From: Chrysophaeum taylorii | Lineage: Eukaryota > Sar > Pelagophyceae > Pelagomonadales > Pelagomonadaceae | Reading direction: 5' to 3' | Assembly (NCBI GenBank): GCA_029834535.1 | Contig: JAQMWT010000077.1 | Span: forward strand, 62,001 to 126,000 | DNA length: 64,000 nt | Part shown: one piece after another, positions 10,957-19,763 of the stretch | How positions within the stretch are numbered: the stretch's first letter is position 1 | How the letters are laid out: the number at the start of each line of letters is the position of its first letter | Notes under the pieces: generated by a model | The model's database searches: none | The model's input: only the letters and a program-made list of their open reading frames with translations | What the model was told of the DNA's origin: nothing | Position numbers and translations under genes: made by a program

Positions 10957-10999
10957 TTGTTGTTGTTCTCTCTCTCCGCCGTTGTTGCTGCGGCAAGAG

Positions 11000-12202
11000 A
11001 TGGAGGTGCCGCGGAGGCGTCGGCCCATGCCCGAGCACCAGCCGTCGCGGCCCTGCGTGGCGCGGCACGACCTCGCGATAACGAAGAGCATCACCAAGGC
11101 GACGACGACGACGGCGACTCCTCGTCGGACGGCGACGCGGTCGACCCCGAGCCGGGCCGCGAGCGCGTCCCCAACGAGGCGCCAGACATCAGCCCAGCAG
11201 GCGGCGCCGCGGGGGGCCTTCTCGGAGCGCGGGTCGAACCACTCCGCCCCCTCGCGAAGCGTGGGGGACGGCGAGGACTCGGACGAGCCGCCGCCGCGGC
11301 TCGAGCTGGCCCGCGCGACGGTGGCCGCGCGACGCCTCGCGCAGTCGCTCCGCGCGTCGGTCGCCGCCGTCAGCGCGACGACCGCGTGCCTCGGGGGGAA
11401 ACGCATCGAGGACCTCGAGCCTCCCCAGGGCGCGACCATTCCGGCCCTCCTCGACGAGGCGAGCAGCCTCGCCGACAAGCTCCGCGACGCGGCGGTCTCG
11501 GCCGCGGCTTCCGCGACTAGAGACAAGACGGCGCTCGAGCACGCGAGCGTACGGACCCGCGAGGCCCAGGCCGCCGATGCCGCGCGCCTCGAGGTAGCCC
11601 AGGCCGCGTGCCGCGAGCTTCGGGAGGGCGAGGCCCACGCCCGCGACGAGGTCGACCGCCTCCGCCGCCAGATATCCGCGCATTCGGACATCGCCCAGGC
11701 CGCGACCCTCGCGGAGACCCGGGCTCTCGCGGCGAGCCGCGACGCCGCCATGGAGCGTGCCAGGGCCGACCGCCGCCGCGACGATGCCCTCGACCGCGCC
11801 GACGCAGCCGACGCCGCCTGCCTCGCCGCGCTCCTCGACGCCCGGACTTGCGGAAACCGCTACGACCGCCTCCTCGCCGACTACGACGCGCTGCGCCGAC
11901 CATCCGATGACTGGCACGGTCCCCGCGAAAGGTCCGCCACAATATCCCTCCTCGTCGATGCCCTCACGGCACTCAGTGCGTCTCTCCCTCCGTCCTTCCT
12001 TTTACTCGTGACCGCAGAAACTGCCAACGCCGACCGCGCGCTCTGGCGACTCGCGGCAAACTTGAGGCGACATTATCTCGCCCTTTTCCAGCGAGCCTTT
12101 CGTCTCTTGAGACGACGAATCACCCGCCCCGCCACGCCCCGCCGGGCTCCCTACGGCGCCTCGAACGCTGTCGTCCCGAGGACTGGCGGCCCATTTTTCT
12201 AG
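11000..12202 (+). CDS. Ala/Arg-rich coiled-coil protein
   Basis: The ATG at 11000 follows a non-coding-like stretch. Residues ~1-95 are basic and Ser/Thr/Arg-rich; from about residue 95 to 310 the protein is a long helical coiled coil rich in Ala, Glu, Asp and Arg with heptad-like Leu/Ala spacing (LELARATVAARRLAQSLRAS, LRREISA-type segments). A 42-nt GTGCGT...CAG intron at 11976-12017 is likely: removing it joins LVDALTAL to KTANADRALWRLAANLRRHY as continuous helix and gives 386 codons, whereas read-through inserts a Pro/Ser/Leu-rich stretch. Because 42 is a multiple of three, both forms stay in frame. No family is recognised; a structural or basal-body-type role is possible but not shown. 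Confidence 0.65.
   Translation: MEVPRRRRPMPEHQPSRPCVARHDLAITKSITKATTTTATPRRTATRSTPSRAASASPTRRQTSAQQAAPRGAFSERGSNHSAPSRSVGDGEDSDEPPPRLELARATVAARRLAQSLRASVAAVSATTACLGGKRIEDLEPPQGATIPALLDEASSLADKLRDAAVSAAASATRDKTALEHASVRTREAQAADAARLEVAQAACRELREGEAHARDEVDRLRRQISAHSDIAQAATLAETRALAASRDAAMERARADRRRDDALDRADAADAACLAALLDARTCGNRYDRLLADYDALRRPSDDWHGPRERSATISLLVDALTALSASLPPSFLLLVTAETANADRALWRLAANLRRHYLALFQRAFRLLRRRITRPATPRRAPYGASNAVVPRTGGPFF
11976..12017 (+). other. Putative 42-nt in-frame intron
   Basis: It begins GTGCGT and ends ACCGCAG with a pyrimidine-rich middle. Length divisible by three means retention adds 14 residues without a frameshift. The donor matches the GTGCGT donors used in the CH, NAA25 and IQUB-like genes. 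Confidence 0.6.
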
Positions 12203-12423
12203 CGGCCGGGGCCGGGGCATCATGAAAGCAGCCATTAAGGTCGTCGTCGTCGTCCTCATCTTAATTCATTTTTTTTCTCCAGGAGGGTGAGGAGGGACGT
12301 CCGGACGTCGTAGGACGGGTGGTGCCTTAATGCAAACGCGCCGCGAAACACGAAAACGACGACTTAAACGACGACGACGACGACGACGACCTGTTGAACA
12401 GCCCGCTCGCAGCATAAAAAAGA

Positions 12424-15400
12424 CTAGGCAGCAGCAGCAGCAGCAGCGAATTCCGAGAGCGCGGCGTGCTTGCTTCCGATGATCTCCAAGATCCTCCCTA
12501 GAGCCAGCGCTTGGCTGGAAGTAAGCGCGACGCGGAGTGCGTCGCCTGATTTAAAAAAAAAAAAAAGGTAACTAACGCCAAGCACCAACCGACTACTCAC
12601 GGAGGTCGGCATCAACGTCGGGCGGCAAGAGGTTGAGAGGCGACGCGGGCAAAAAGTTTGCGGCAGGGTCGCGCCGCTTGACAGCGGTTTCGTCCTCGAC
12701 CGCCGAGGCCTCGTCGCGCAGCACGGTTCGAAGCTTGGAGAGGAAGTCGAGGAGCTCCGAGACCACCGCGGCGGCGGGGCCCTCCGGTGCTTTTTTTCTT
12801 TTTCGGCGGACTCCGGAGGGAGCGGGAAGAATAACTTGGAGCGCGAGGACGAGCGGCGCCACCGCGTGCTGGAGCACGTAGCAGATTCCAGAGAGCCATT
12901 GGCGCGAAACAGCGATCCCGTCGTCGTCGTCGAGAAATCGTCGGTTCTCGGGCGCCGTAACGTAGACCTTTACGCGCGCGATCGACTCCCCAACTTCCGA
13001 GAAAAGGGAGGCGACATCATCAGCAGCCAAAAAATGGGCGCGGGCCGCGCGGTAGGCGCCGCACGCGACCGTCCACGCTCGTAGACGCCACGGGTGCGCG
13101 AGCCACGGGGCGACGCGCGTCTCGATCCCGCGCGACGCGACGTTCGCGAGGTCCGAGATCAGGTCCTCGTCCTCGTCGGTATCGAGGAGCACCTCGGCTT
13201 CCAGAACAGCGAGCGCGGCCGCGAGACGGTCGGGGGAACGGTCTACGAGCGCCGCGGCTGCCTCCCTCTGCGCGACGAGCGTTCGGAGGTATCGGCGGAG
13301 ATTCGCGGCGAAGACCGCCTCGACGCGCTCGGTCGGGGTGTCCGCGGCGCCGGAGTCTCGCCAGGCCGGCAAGACGCGCAAGTCGGAATTGAGGCTCATC
13401 TCGAGGGTGTCGAGGTCGGCGAGCGCGGGCTTGGCCTCGAGCTGGTTAAAGTAGGCGGTCGCTTCGGCGAGCGAGTGCAGGGCGAGGAGGAGGTCGACGC
13501 TCGCGGCCTCGGCCTTGGCGATCGCGAGCTGGACCGACCGGTCCATCTTACGTTCGTGGAATTCGACGAGTTCGACGGCCCTCGAGAAGGTGCCGGCCTC
13601 CAGAGCGCGGATCGAATATTCTGCCGCGTCGTTCCGCGCCGACCGGTGGAGCGCGGCGATGTTCCGGCAGTGCTGGCGCGTCTCGGTCGCGAACCCGCCG
13701 CGAAGGCACCAGGGAAACAGCAACCATCCGAGCGACTCGAGCTGGATCTGCTTGACCCCGAGATCGCTGTACCGCCGAAGCGCCGCCTCGTGGCCGCCGA
13801 TCGCTTCCCAGCTCTCGATCGAACTCAGCGTCGCCTGCGCCTCGACCTTCTCGAGGCCGAGTAGTCGTCGTCGACGAGCAGCCCACTCGAGCAGCCCGAC
13901 TCCCTGGACGAGGAGCGCGAGCCGTGCTTTCCCGGCGTGTTGGAGCGCGAGATCGCGGACCATGCGATAGCACAGCAACAGAAGATCCTCTCTCGCGGGT
14001 TCGCCGAGCTCGACCGCCCGCAAACACTCCCCGAACTCGACCTCGATTTCGAAACCGAGAACGTCGATCGGAAGCGCGTCGTTCGCGAATCGCGCACACT
14101 TGACAAAGGTCGCGTGCCGTCGAAGACGCCGCTTCTCCTCCTCCTCATCCTCCTCCTCGCGGGTCGCCTCGCTCGCCGCGACGACCGAATCTTCGCCGTC
14201 GACGACGACGACGACCGCGTCTCGGATCGCGACGCGAGACGTGCGGCGCGCGAGATCGGCCAGCGCCGGCGCGATCGCGTCATCCCCCTGCTCCCGGAGG
14301 GCGCGGATGTAGATCTCGACATCGTCGAAGCAGCTCCGCGACTCGGCCCAGGTCTCGGCGTACTCGAGCGTCGCTTCCCGCAGCTCGTCGGTCAGCCCGC
14401 AGAGCCGCGAAATCTCCAGTCGTCCGAGCGCCGGCCCGCGATCCTTCGGACGCTCCAAGCGGAGCCGGTCGAAGAGCTCGCGCGCCGCCTCGATCCGGTC
14501 GCACCGATGCGCGGTGCGCGCGTACGCCGCGATCGCCGCCCAGTCGTTCGGCTTGGAGACGACCGCCGCCTCGTATTTTCTCCGAGCGTCGTCCGAGTCG
14601 CCCTTCGCCTCGAGCGCGTCCGCCGCGAGCATCACCACCTCGCTCGGCTGCATCAGCCGCGCACCCTCTCGCTTCCTCGCCTCCTCGTATTCAAAGGCCA
14701 CCTTCTGCAGCGCATCCAGGCACGCCTCGAGCTCGCCCGCCTCGCGCCGAATCGCGACCAACAGCTGGAGCTCCTCGGAGCTCGCGCGACCGACGCTCCC
14801 GCGCCGCCTACGTCGCGATCGCTCTTTGCGAAGGTAACCAAAAGGGGGCGGCTCACTCCTCGATCGCCTTGACTGCCATACGCTCAGCCAGCTGCAACGT
14901 TGCCTAAAACACGGGTGGTCCCGGCGGGGCGTATGGCTCGTCGCGCGTCCCACCGTCGCGCCTGCGATCGATCGCGAAACAATCGTCGTCGTACGCGCGC
15001 GCACCTCGAGGGGGGCCGCAGCGCGCCTCCAACAGCGCACTCGCCGCAAACCAGCACAGGTAATCGGGCCGCTTCTTCACCTGCGGCAATTTTTTGACGT
15101 CCGAAAAAACACCGCCTCACCTTGTATAGGCGCATCGCGACCGCCCGCTGCCTGCGCGCCGCAATTTTTTTGCCGTCGAGCACCAATCCTCCCACTTGGC
15201 GAAGTCACGACGGCGCACGCAACACTTGAAGACCTCGCGACCAAGCTCTTCGTCCTTGGGAGCCGCAGCGAATGCGTCTTCCCAGCAGCGCATCACGTCG
15301 TCGTCGCGCCCCAGCAGGCTGAGCGTCATCGCGAGCGGCGACAGCGCGTTTTGATCCGTCAGACCAGGATGCGCCTGCAAGAGCCTGCGCGATAATATAT

Positions 15401-15655
15401 TTCGCGCGGGGGGGGGGGGATCGACCCAACACACGCACTGCGTGCATTCGGCGCTGCTTTCTTCCGCGCGGCCGAGTCGTTGGAGCGTGAGGGCCTTCAA
15501 AGCGCCGATGAGGGGCGTCTTCGCCGCGTTCCCCTTGCTGCAAAGCTTGAGCGCCGCCTTGTAGTTGCGCGCATCGAGCGCCTGGATGATACGCCGGGTG
15601 ACCGACCTCTCGACGCCGTACCCTCTACCTCGTAGATCTTCTTCGTCTGCGACAT
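12424..15655 (-). CDS. NAA25: NAA25 / Mdm20-like auxiliary subunit of NatB N-acetyltransferase
   Basis: The best model has exons 15655-15629, 15608-15439, 15384-15184, 15151-15121, 15080-15003, 14903-14857, 14807-12601 and 12545-12424, giving 960 codons (human NAA25 972). TPR-type helices run throughout. Diagnostic stretches are NYKAALKLC, KALTLQRLGRAEE, AMRLYKVKKRPDYLCWFAAS, LQLAERMAVKAIEE, RGPALGRLEISRL and SCFDDVEIYIRAL. NatB acetylates N-termini beginning Met-Asp/Glu/Asn/Gln co-translationally; NAA25 anchors the catalytic subunit to the ribosome. Introns of 54, 32, 40, 49 and 55 nt are well supported by alignment. The 5'-most join (a 20-nt gap, 15609-15628) and the 99-nt gap 14904-15002 (GC...AG) are required by frame but uncertain. 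The C-terminal exon ends in an Ala run encoded by a GCT repeat. Confidence 0.87.
15152..15183 (-). other. 32-nt intron in NAA25
   Basis: The sequence starts GTGCTC and ends GCGCAG on the minus strand. Removing it joins KWEDW to QRAVAMRLYK in frame, matching the NAA25 family (MQQAGMALYK in human). Retention shifts frame into a stop. It is unusually short for a spliceosomal intron. Confidence 0.7.
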
Positions 15656-15771
15656 CTTCTTTCTGGCCTCACTCCCCGCCTTCAATAAGAGTTATCATCG
15701 CCCGTTTATTCATTATTCCCTAACCCGCGCGTTCTGAGTTCCTATCTTTCTTTGTTTCTTACCCCTCCGCG

Positions 15772-15963
15772 ATGCCACTCAAAATCAATCTCAAACGCAT
15801 CCCCTTCCACTGGCGTCTGCTCCTCGGCTCCCAGCTTTGCATCACAAGCCTTCTGATGGCGTGGCGCATGAGCATCTTGTCGCGCAGAGATGACGACGGC
15901 GTCGATATTTGGAAGAGGAGTCTAGGAAGCGCGAGCGAGGAGGAGAGCTCTCGGTCGCGGTAG
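15772..15963 (+). CDS. Possible small membrane protein, 63 aa
   Basis: The ATG at 15772 sits 116 bp from the NAA25 start, divergent. The frame gives a basic N-terminus, one hydrophobic segment (about residues 13-31, LLLGSQLCITSLLMAW) and an acidic, Ser-rich tail. This resembles a one-pass small organelle membrane protein. No family is recognised and no conserved motif was found, so it may be a chance frame or only the first exon of a longer gene. Confidence 0.3.
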   Translation: MPLKINLKRIPFHWRLLLGSQLCITSLLMAWRMSILSRRDDDGVDIWKRSLGSASEEESSRSR

Positions 15964-16352
15964 GTCGCACCAACTCACTCACCGGAATGAAGAGCGAAAA
16001 ACGACGACGCCGTGAACGAGGATGATATTCCTACGAAAAACACAACAACATAATGTAATAATCATCACTTGGTTGTTGTGTTATACAACGTGGAGGATGC
16101 TATTCCTTCCTAAAACACAACAACTTCGTCGTCAAAAACGAAGAAGAAGAAGAAGCGCGCGCCCGCCATTACCGTCGCCCCAATAATATGCGTAACCACT
16201 CACTTTTGCGGTCGACGACAACGACGACGATGCGGGACTCGGATGATTTTACTACTCGAACACACAACATTCTGTAACTTGGTTACTCGGAAACGTGCGC
16301 CGCCGCGGCCGCCGCCGCCACCATTACATAGAGGTAACGACGCTTCTTCTCA
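15964..16352. other. Intergenic spacer with inverted repeat
   Basis: The stretch is AT-richer than its neighbours. It contains an 11-bp perfect inverted repeat (AACACAACAAC at 16039-16049 and its complement at 16072-16082, 22-nt loop), a third partial copy near 16114-16126, and a short GAA run at 16141-16155. The hairpin could mark a 3' end but no gene is seen here. Confidence 0.5.
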
Positions 16353-17870
16353 CTAGCGGTCGACGACGATGCGGGACTCGGTGACGTTCGTTTCGACGTA
16401 AAAGAGATTCTCGCGAAACTGAAACGAAGGGAAGTGCGCCGCGCTTGGGGTCCGGAGCATCGCGTCGACGTGATTGAGCGGCCGAGTATCGAGCCAGTCG
16501 GTGACGACGCGAGCGGTGGAGGGCCTGAGGAGCTGCGCGGCCGCGCTGAGATATAAGATGTATTCGTGGTCCCACTCATAATCCTTCCGAACGGGCGTGC
16601 AGTCGCCGGCAAAAACGCGATTATTGTCGTAGAGGGTCGCGTTGAGGTGAGCTCGCTTGAGGAACCAGTCCTCGTTGACGCGGTCCTCGAGGCAATAAGA
16701 TTCGTGGACGTTGAAGGACGCGTAGGCCCAGTTCTTCGGGAGCGATAACGCGAAGCGCTCGACGTCCGCAATAGAAAACCGAGGATCCAGAAGCGCGTCA
16801 TCCTCGAGGATGAGGTAGAGGCCCTCGGGATCGACGTCCGCGAGTTTGGCGACGCGATCGAACAGCGCGTAGTGGCTCACCCACGTGCCTACGGTGTGCG
16901 CCCTGGTTATGTCGTTGCTCCCCGCGACGCGAATCTGTTTGAGATGAGCTCCCGCGGCTTGCGCCTCGGGCGTCGCCAGGACCTCGTCGATCGAGTCTCC
17001 CGTGACGCACGGGACGCGTTCGTACTCGACGCCGAGACTCGACAGATGGCGCTCCTGGAGATCGCGCCTGTCGACCGCGCCGTCGCAGTTCAAGTAGAAT
17101 ATTTTGCGCAGCTTGATGACGCGGTCGGTGGGCGCCGCGAGAAGCCCGGCGTCGGCGCAGATCGAGACGATTCGGTCGAGGGTGGCGGCGGCGCACCCGC
17201 CGCTTTCGACTCGTTCGCGGCTCTTCGCCTTTGGCACAATCCCCTCGCACGACTCGCTCCCTCGGCAGAAAGAGCACCACGCGTGGTGGTCGCACGACGG
17301 GTATCCCTGCTTGGTGCGCGGCTCAAACATCTTCGTCTCGGGCGGGGTGTCGCCGGGCGTGACGAACGGTTTCGACATAGCTGTACAAGCCGACCGACGC
17401 ACGGCTTCCGACGACACCGCGCGCTCAATTTCCGACGCGACGCTTAGGCCCGATGCACTCATCTGCTCGCTCACCTTGCGGCACGTACCCTCGAGGTCGG
17501 CGAGGTGCTGGTATGCGCACAACGCACCCTCGCCCTTTACGCAACTCGCCCCGCACAAACTCGCGCACCAGCTCGTCGTGCAGTGCAGCCAACACATCGC
17601 GCGGTCCACCTGCCCGCACTCCGAAGGCCTGATGCTCACGTCATCGTCGTAGTCGCCGCACGACCACTCCTCCTCGTAAGGGCCCATGGACGTCTCCAAC
17701 TCGGCCGGGGCTCGGCTGCGCCGACTACTCGACACCGCCGACGCGACGAGCAGGCCCCCGCTCAAGGCGAGCCCGGCCACGGCCTTCCATACCAAAGAGC
17801 GCCCAACACGTTGCGCCGCGGTCCCGCCGCCGCCGCCGCGATCGCCGCCCATCGTGCCGTAGCCCCCCAT
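16353..17870 (-). CDS. Type II membrane glycosyltransferase, GT25 family
   Basis: Single exon, 505 codons from the ATG at 17870. Residues ~1-20 are Gly-rich cytosolic, ~24-45 form a membrane anchor (AVAGLALSGGLLVASAV), then a cysteine-rich segment (about residues 70-120, with CWLHCTTSWCASLCGASC). The C-terminal half matches GT25 (LPS glycosyltransferase/procollagen galactosyltransferase family): IFYLNCDGAVDRRDLQE, LYLILEDDALLDPRF (the acidic EDD motif for metal/nucleotide-sugar binding) and LNHVDAMLR. Several N-x-S/T sites lie in the luminal part. It probably transfers a sugar to a protein or glycan in the ER or Golgi; acceptor unknown. The cysteine-rich stem is not typical of the family and may be a lineage-specific addition. 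Confidence 0.85.
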   Translation of the reverse strand: MGGYGTMGGDRGGGGGTAAQRVGRSLVWKAVAGLALSGGLLVASAVSSSRRSRAPAELETSMGPYEEEWSCGDYDDDVSIRPSECGQVDRAMCWLHCTTSWCASLCGASCVKGEGALCAYQHLADLEGTCRKVSEQMSASGLSVASEIERAVSSEAVRRSACTAMSKPFVTPGDTPPETKMFEPRTKQGYPSCDHHAWCSFCRGSESCEGIVPKAKSRERVESGGCAAATLDRIVSICADAGLLAAPTDRVIKLRKIFYLNCDGAVDRRDLQERHLSSLGVEYERVPCVTGDSIDEVLATPEAQAAGAHLKQIRVAGSNDITRAHTVGTWVSHYALFDRVAKLADVDPEGLYLILEDDALLDPRFSIADVERFALSLPKNWAYASFNVHESYCLEDRVNEDWFLKRAHLNATLYDNNRVFAGDCTPVRKDYEWDHEYILYLSAAAQLLRPSTARVVTDWLDTRPLNHVDAMLRTPSAAHFPSFQFRENLFYVETNVTESRIVVDR

Positions 17871-18164
17871 TTTCTCTTTTCTGCAGCAGCTCAACGGTGA
17901 GGAGACGATGACATTTCTTTTCTAGCTCGTCCGCATGATGTCATCGTTTACCTAGGTATTTACGTCATACATCTTTGGAAGAGATTTTCTGCTCTCAAAA
18001 CATAAGGGGGGGATGATCCGAAAGGAAAATAATAGAGGACGATCCCGCCCCGAGACCTTTCGATCGAAAGAGTGACGCCGGAGGCGGCTCCGGTCACGAC
18101 ATCGCGGGTGGCCTTCAACGAACAGCAAAGATTCTGCATTTCTGTCGTCGTCGTCGTCGTCGTT

Positions 18165-18195
<31 letters not shown>
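17871..18195. other. Intergenic spacer with (GTC)n tract
   Basis: It separates the 5' end of the GT25 gene from the 3' end of the IQUB-like gene. A nearly pure GTC run occupies about 18146-18197 on the plus strand and abuts the IQUB-like stop codon. Nothing else is recognised. Confidence 0.6.
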
Positions 18196-18198
<3 letters not shown>

Positions 18199-19576
18199 AT
18201 GTAGCTCCATGGTGTAAGTCTGGCGGAAGTTCGGAACCTTGAGGAATCGCTTGGCTTCCGGATTGAACTGACCAGTTTCAATAAACTGCAGGAACTGCGC
18301 GAAAAAGCACCAACGACTCATGTTCAGGCTTTGATCCCACGATTGCATGCACGCACCAAATTCGAGAGCCGCCGGCGCAGGCCCTCGAGCGAGTCTTCCG
18401 GCCGACCTCGACTGAGGAGGTCAGCTTCGCGATCGCACAGTTCAACGATGTCGCGCGTGAGCTGGCAGGAGAATTCTTGCACCTACGACAAAAATAAAGG
18501 CCGCTGCGTCTGGTCGTCGACGTCGCGTACCGTCCACTTGACGTTGAGGAGCATCTGCAAGCGATCGTCGACGACGGGCGAAGGATGGGTGAGTCCTTGG
18601 TAGAGATCTCGGAGTTCGGCTGCGCGCGTCGTGAACGGCGTGTGTACCTCCTGGAGCTCGCCGTCGCCAACTTCCCAGCGCTTGGGCTGCGCCATCAGGT
18701 CCATCACGCGCTCGACGCGCCGTGCTCGACCGTCCTTCGAAGCCTGTGCCTTCAAGCGGTCGATGGTCTGCAGCGTCGTAGTCTCTTTCGCCAGGACCTC
18801 GTTCAGCGCCTCCTTGCGCTCCTCGTCGGTCGCGTCGTCGAGCTTTGCAATCCGATCGATCTCCTTGCATCGCCACTCCTCGAGCTCGTTGTAGAGAAGT
18901 TCGAAATCCTTGCGCGACCGAGGATTGACGCGCCGTTCGACTTCGTGTTGTTTGTGGCGCTCCCTCTCCGCGGCGGCGATCTCCGCAGCCTCCTTCTCCG
19001 CTCGTCGTCGCTCGGAGAGCCGTTGTCGAATGCCCCGCGATCGCCGCCGTGCCATGTAGCCCCGCCAGTAGCATTGAATGACGAGAGATTTTTGCTTCTT
19101 GAGGTCCAGGAGCTGCCCAGATGTGAAGTAGTTCCGGCTCTCCAGCTCGCGATCGCCGGCGTGGTCCATGTGCAAGTCCTCTCGCGCCATCTGCGTCCCA
19201 AACTCCCGATAGCTCTGTGCCGACCGCGTCTTGGTTTCGTACCTGCAGGAAAGTGTTTTCTTTCACCGCTTTTTCTGCGAACGAGGACTCACGTTTGGGC
19301 GTCGCGGTTCCGGAGCCATTCGACGTTCTTTCGAGGCGGGATCAAGCTGTGCTCGACCGACTGCGAGCTCGCGTGGTGGTACACAACTCCCGTTTTCTTG
19401 TGACGATACCCGCCCAAGTACGGCTTGGCCGCGCGTTCCTTTTCGACGTGCACCACGCTCCCAATGTTTTCCCCCACCACGTCCAAGCCCTCGCCCATCT
19501 GGTAAGATCGGTCGCAGTAGCTTGGGGAATAATCCCCCGCCGTCGGAGACTCGCTACCTTCGCCCTTGGCTTCCAT
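18196..19576 (-). CDS. IQUB: IQUB-like IQ-motif protein (cilium/flagellum radial spoke)
   Basis: Exons 19576-19293, 19242-18531, 18482-18357 and 18294-18196 give 406 codons; introns are 50, 48 and 62 nt. The order of conserved blocks follows IQUB: PYLGGYRHKKTGVVYHHAS, TYETKTRSAQS, an IQ motif (VIQCYWRGYMARRRSRGIRQ), NPRSRKDFELLYNELEEW, EVLAKETTTLQTIDRLKAQ, FTTRAAELRDLY, then across two introns LLNVKWTVQEFSCQLTRDI and NLFLQFIETGQFNPEAKRFL. IQUB is a radial-spoke-associated ciliary protein, so the organism very likely makes motile flagella. The N-terminal ubiquitin-like domain of animal IQUB is absent here and there is no room upstream for it before the divergent gene. The C-terminus is also shorter than human. 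The ATG at 19576 is the first in frame. Confidence 0.88.
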
Positions 19577-19763
19577 GCCTCTTTGGCGGCTTTGATTTAT
19601 CACACTTCGACTTCCATAAGACACGAGAGAAGCTGGTCTAACGCTCTTGGTGGTGGTGACGTCACATTCTTCCGGGATAGGGGGTTCCGGTCGCCGTTGC
19701 CCGTTGGTCCGTTAGTGGTGGACTTACTTTTTGCGGGGTGACAATGGGGTGGTGGCTCAAGCG
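19577..19763. promoter_or_regulatory. Bidirectional promoter between IQUB-like and giant TIG genes
   Basis: The two ATGs are 187 bp apart, head to head. A perfect TGACGTCA palindrome (bZIP/CRE-type core) lies at 19657-19664 near the middle. A GTTGCC hexamer occurs near 19697, which is only half of an RFX X-box, so I do not claim an X-box. Confidence 0.5.

Noticed and set aside
9674-10999. Coding upstream of the ATG at 11000 in the same frame
   Set aside because: It overlaps VPS41 and YbeY in the wrong frame and has Pro/Arg/His composition; the coiled-coil gene begins at 11000.
19690-19705. RFX X-box in the IQUB/TIG promoter
   Set aside because: Only the GTTGCC half-site is present; the second half does not fit.
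19731-19763. TTG at 19731 as start of the giant protein
   Set aside because: Eukaryotic initiation at TTG is unlikely; the first in-frame ATG is at 19764 and leads into a signal-like segment.
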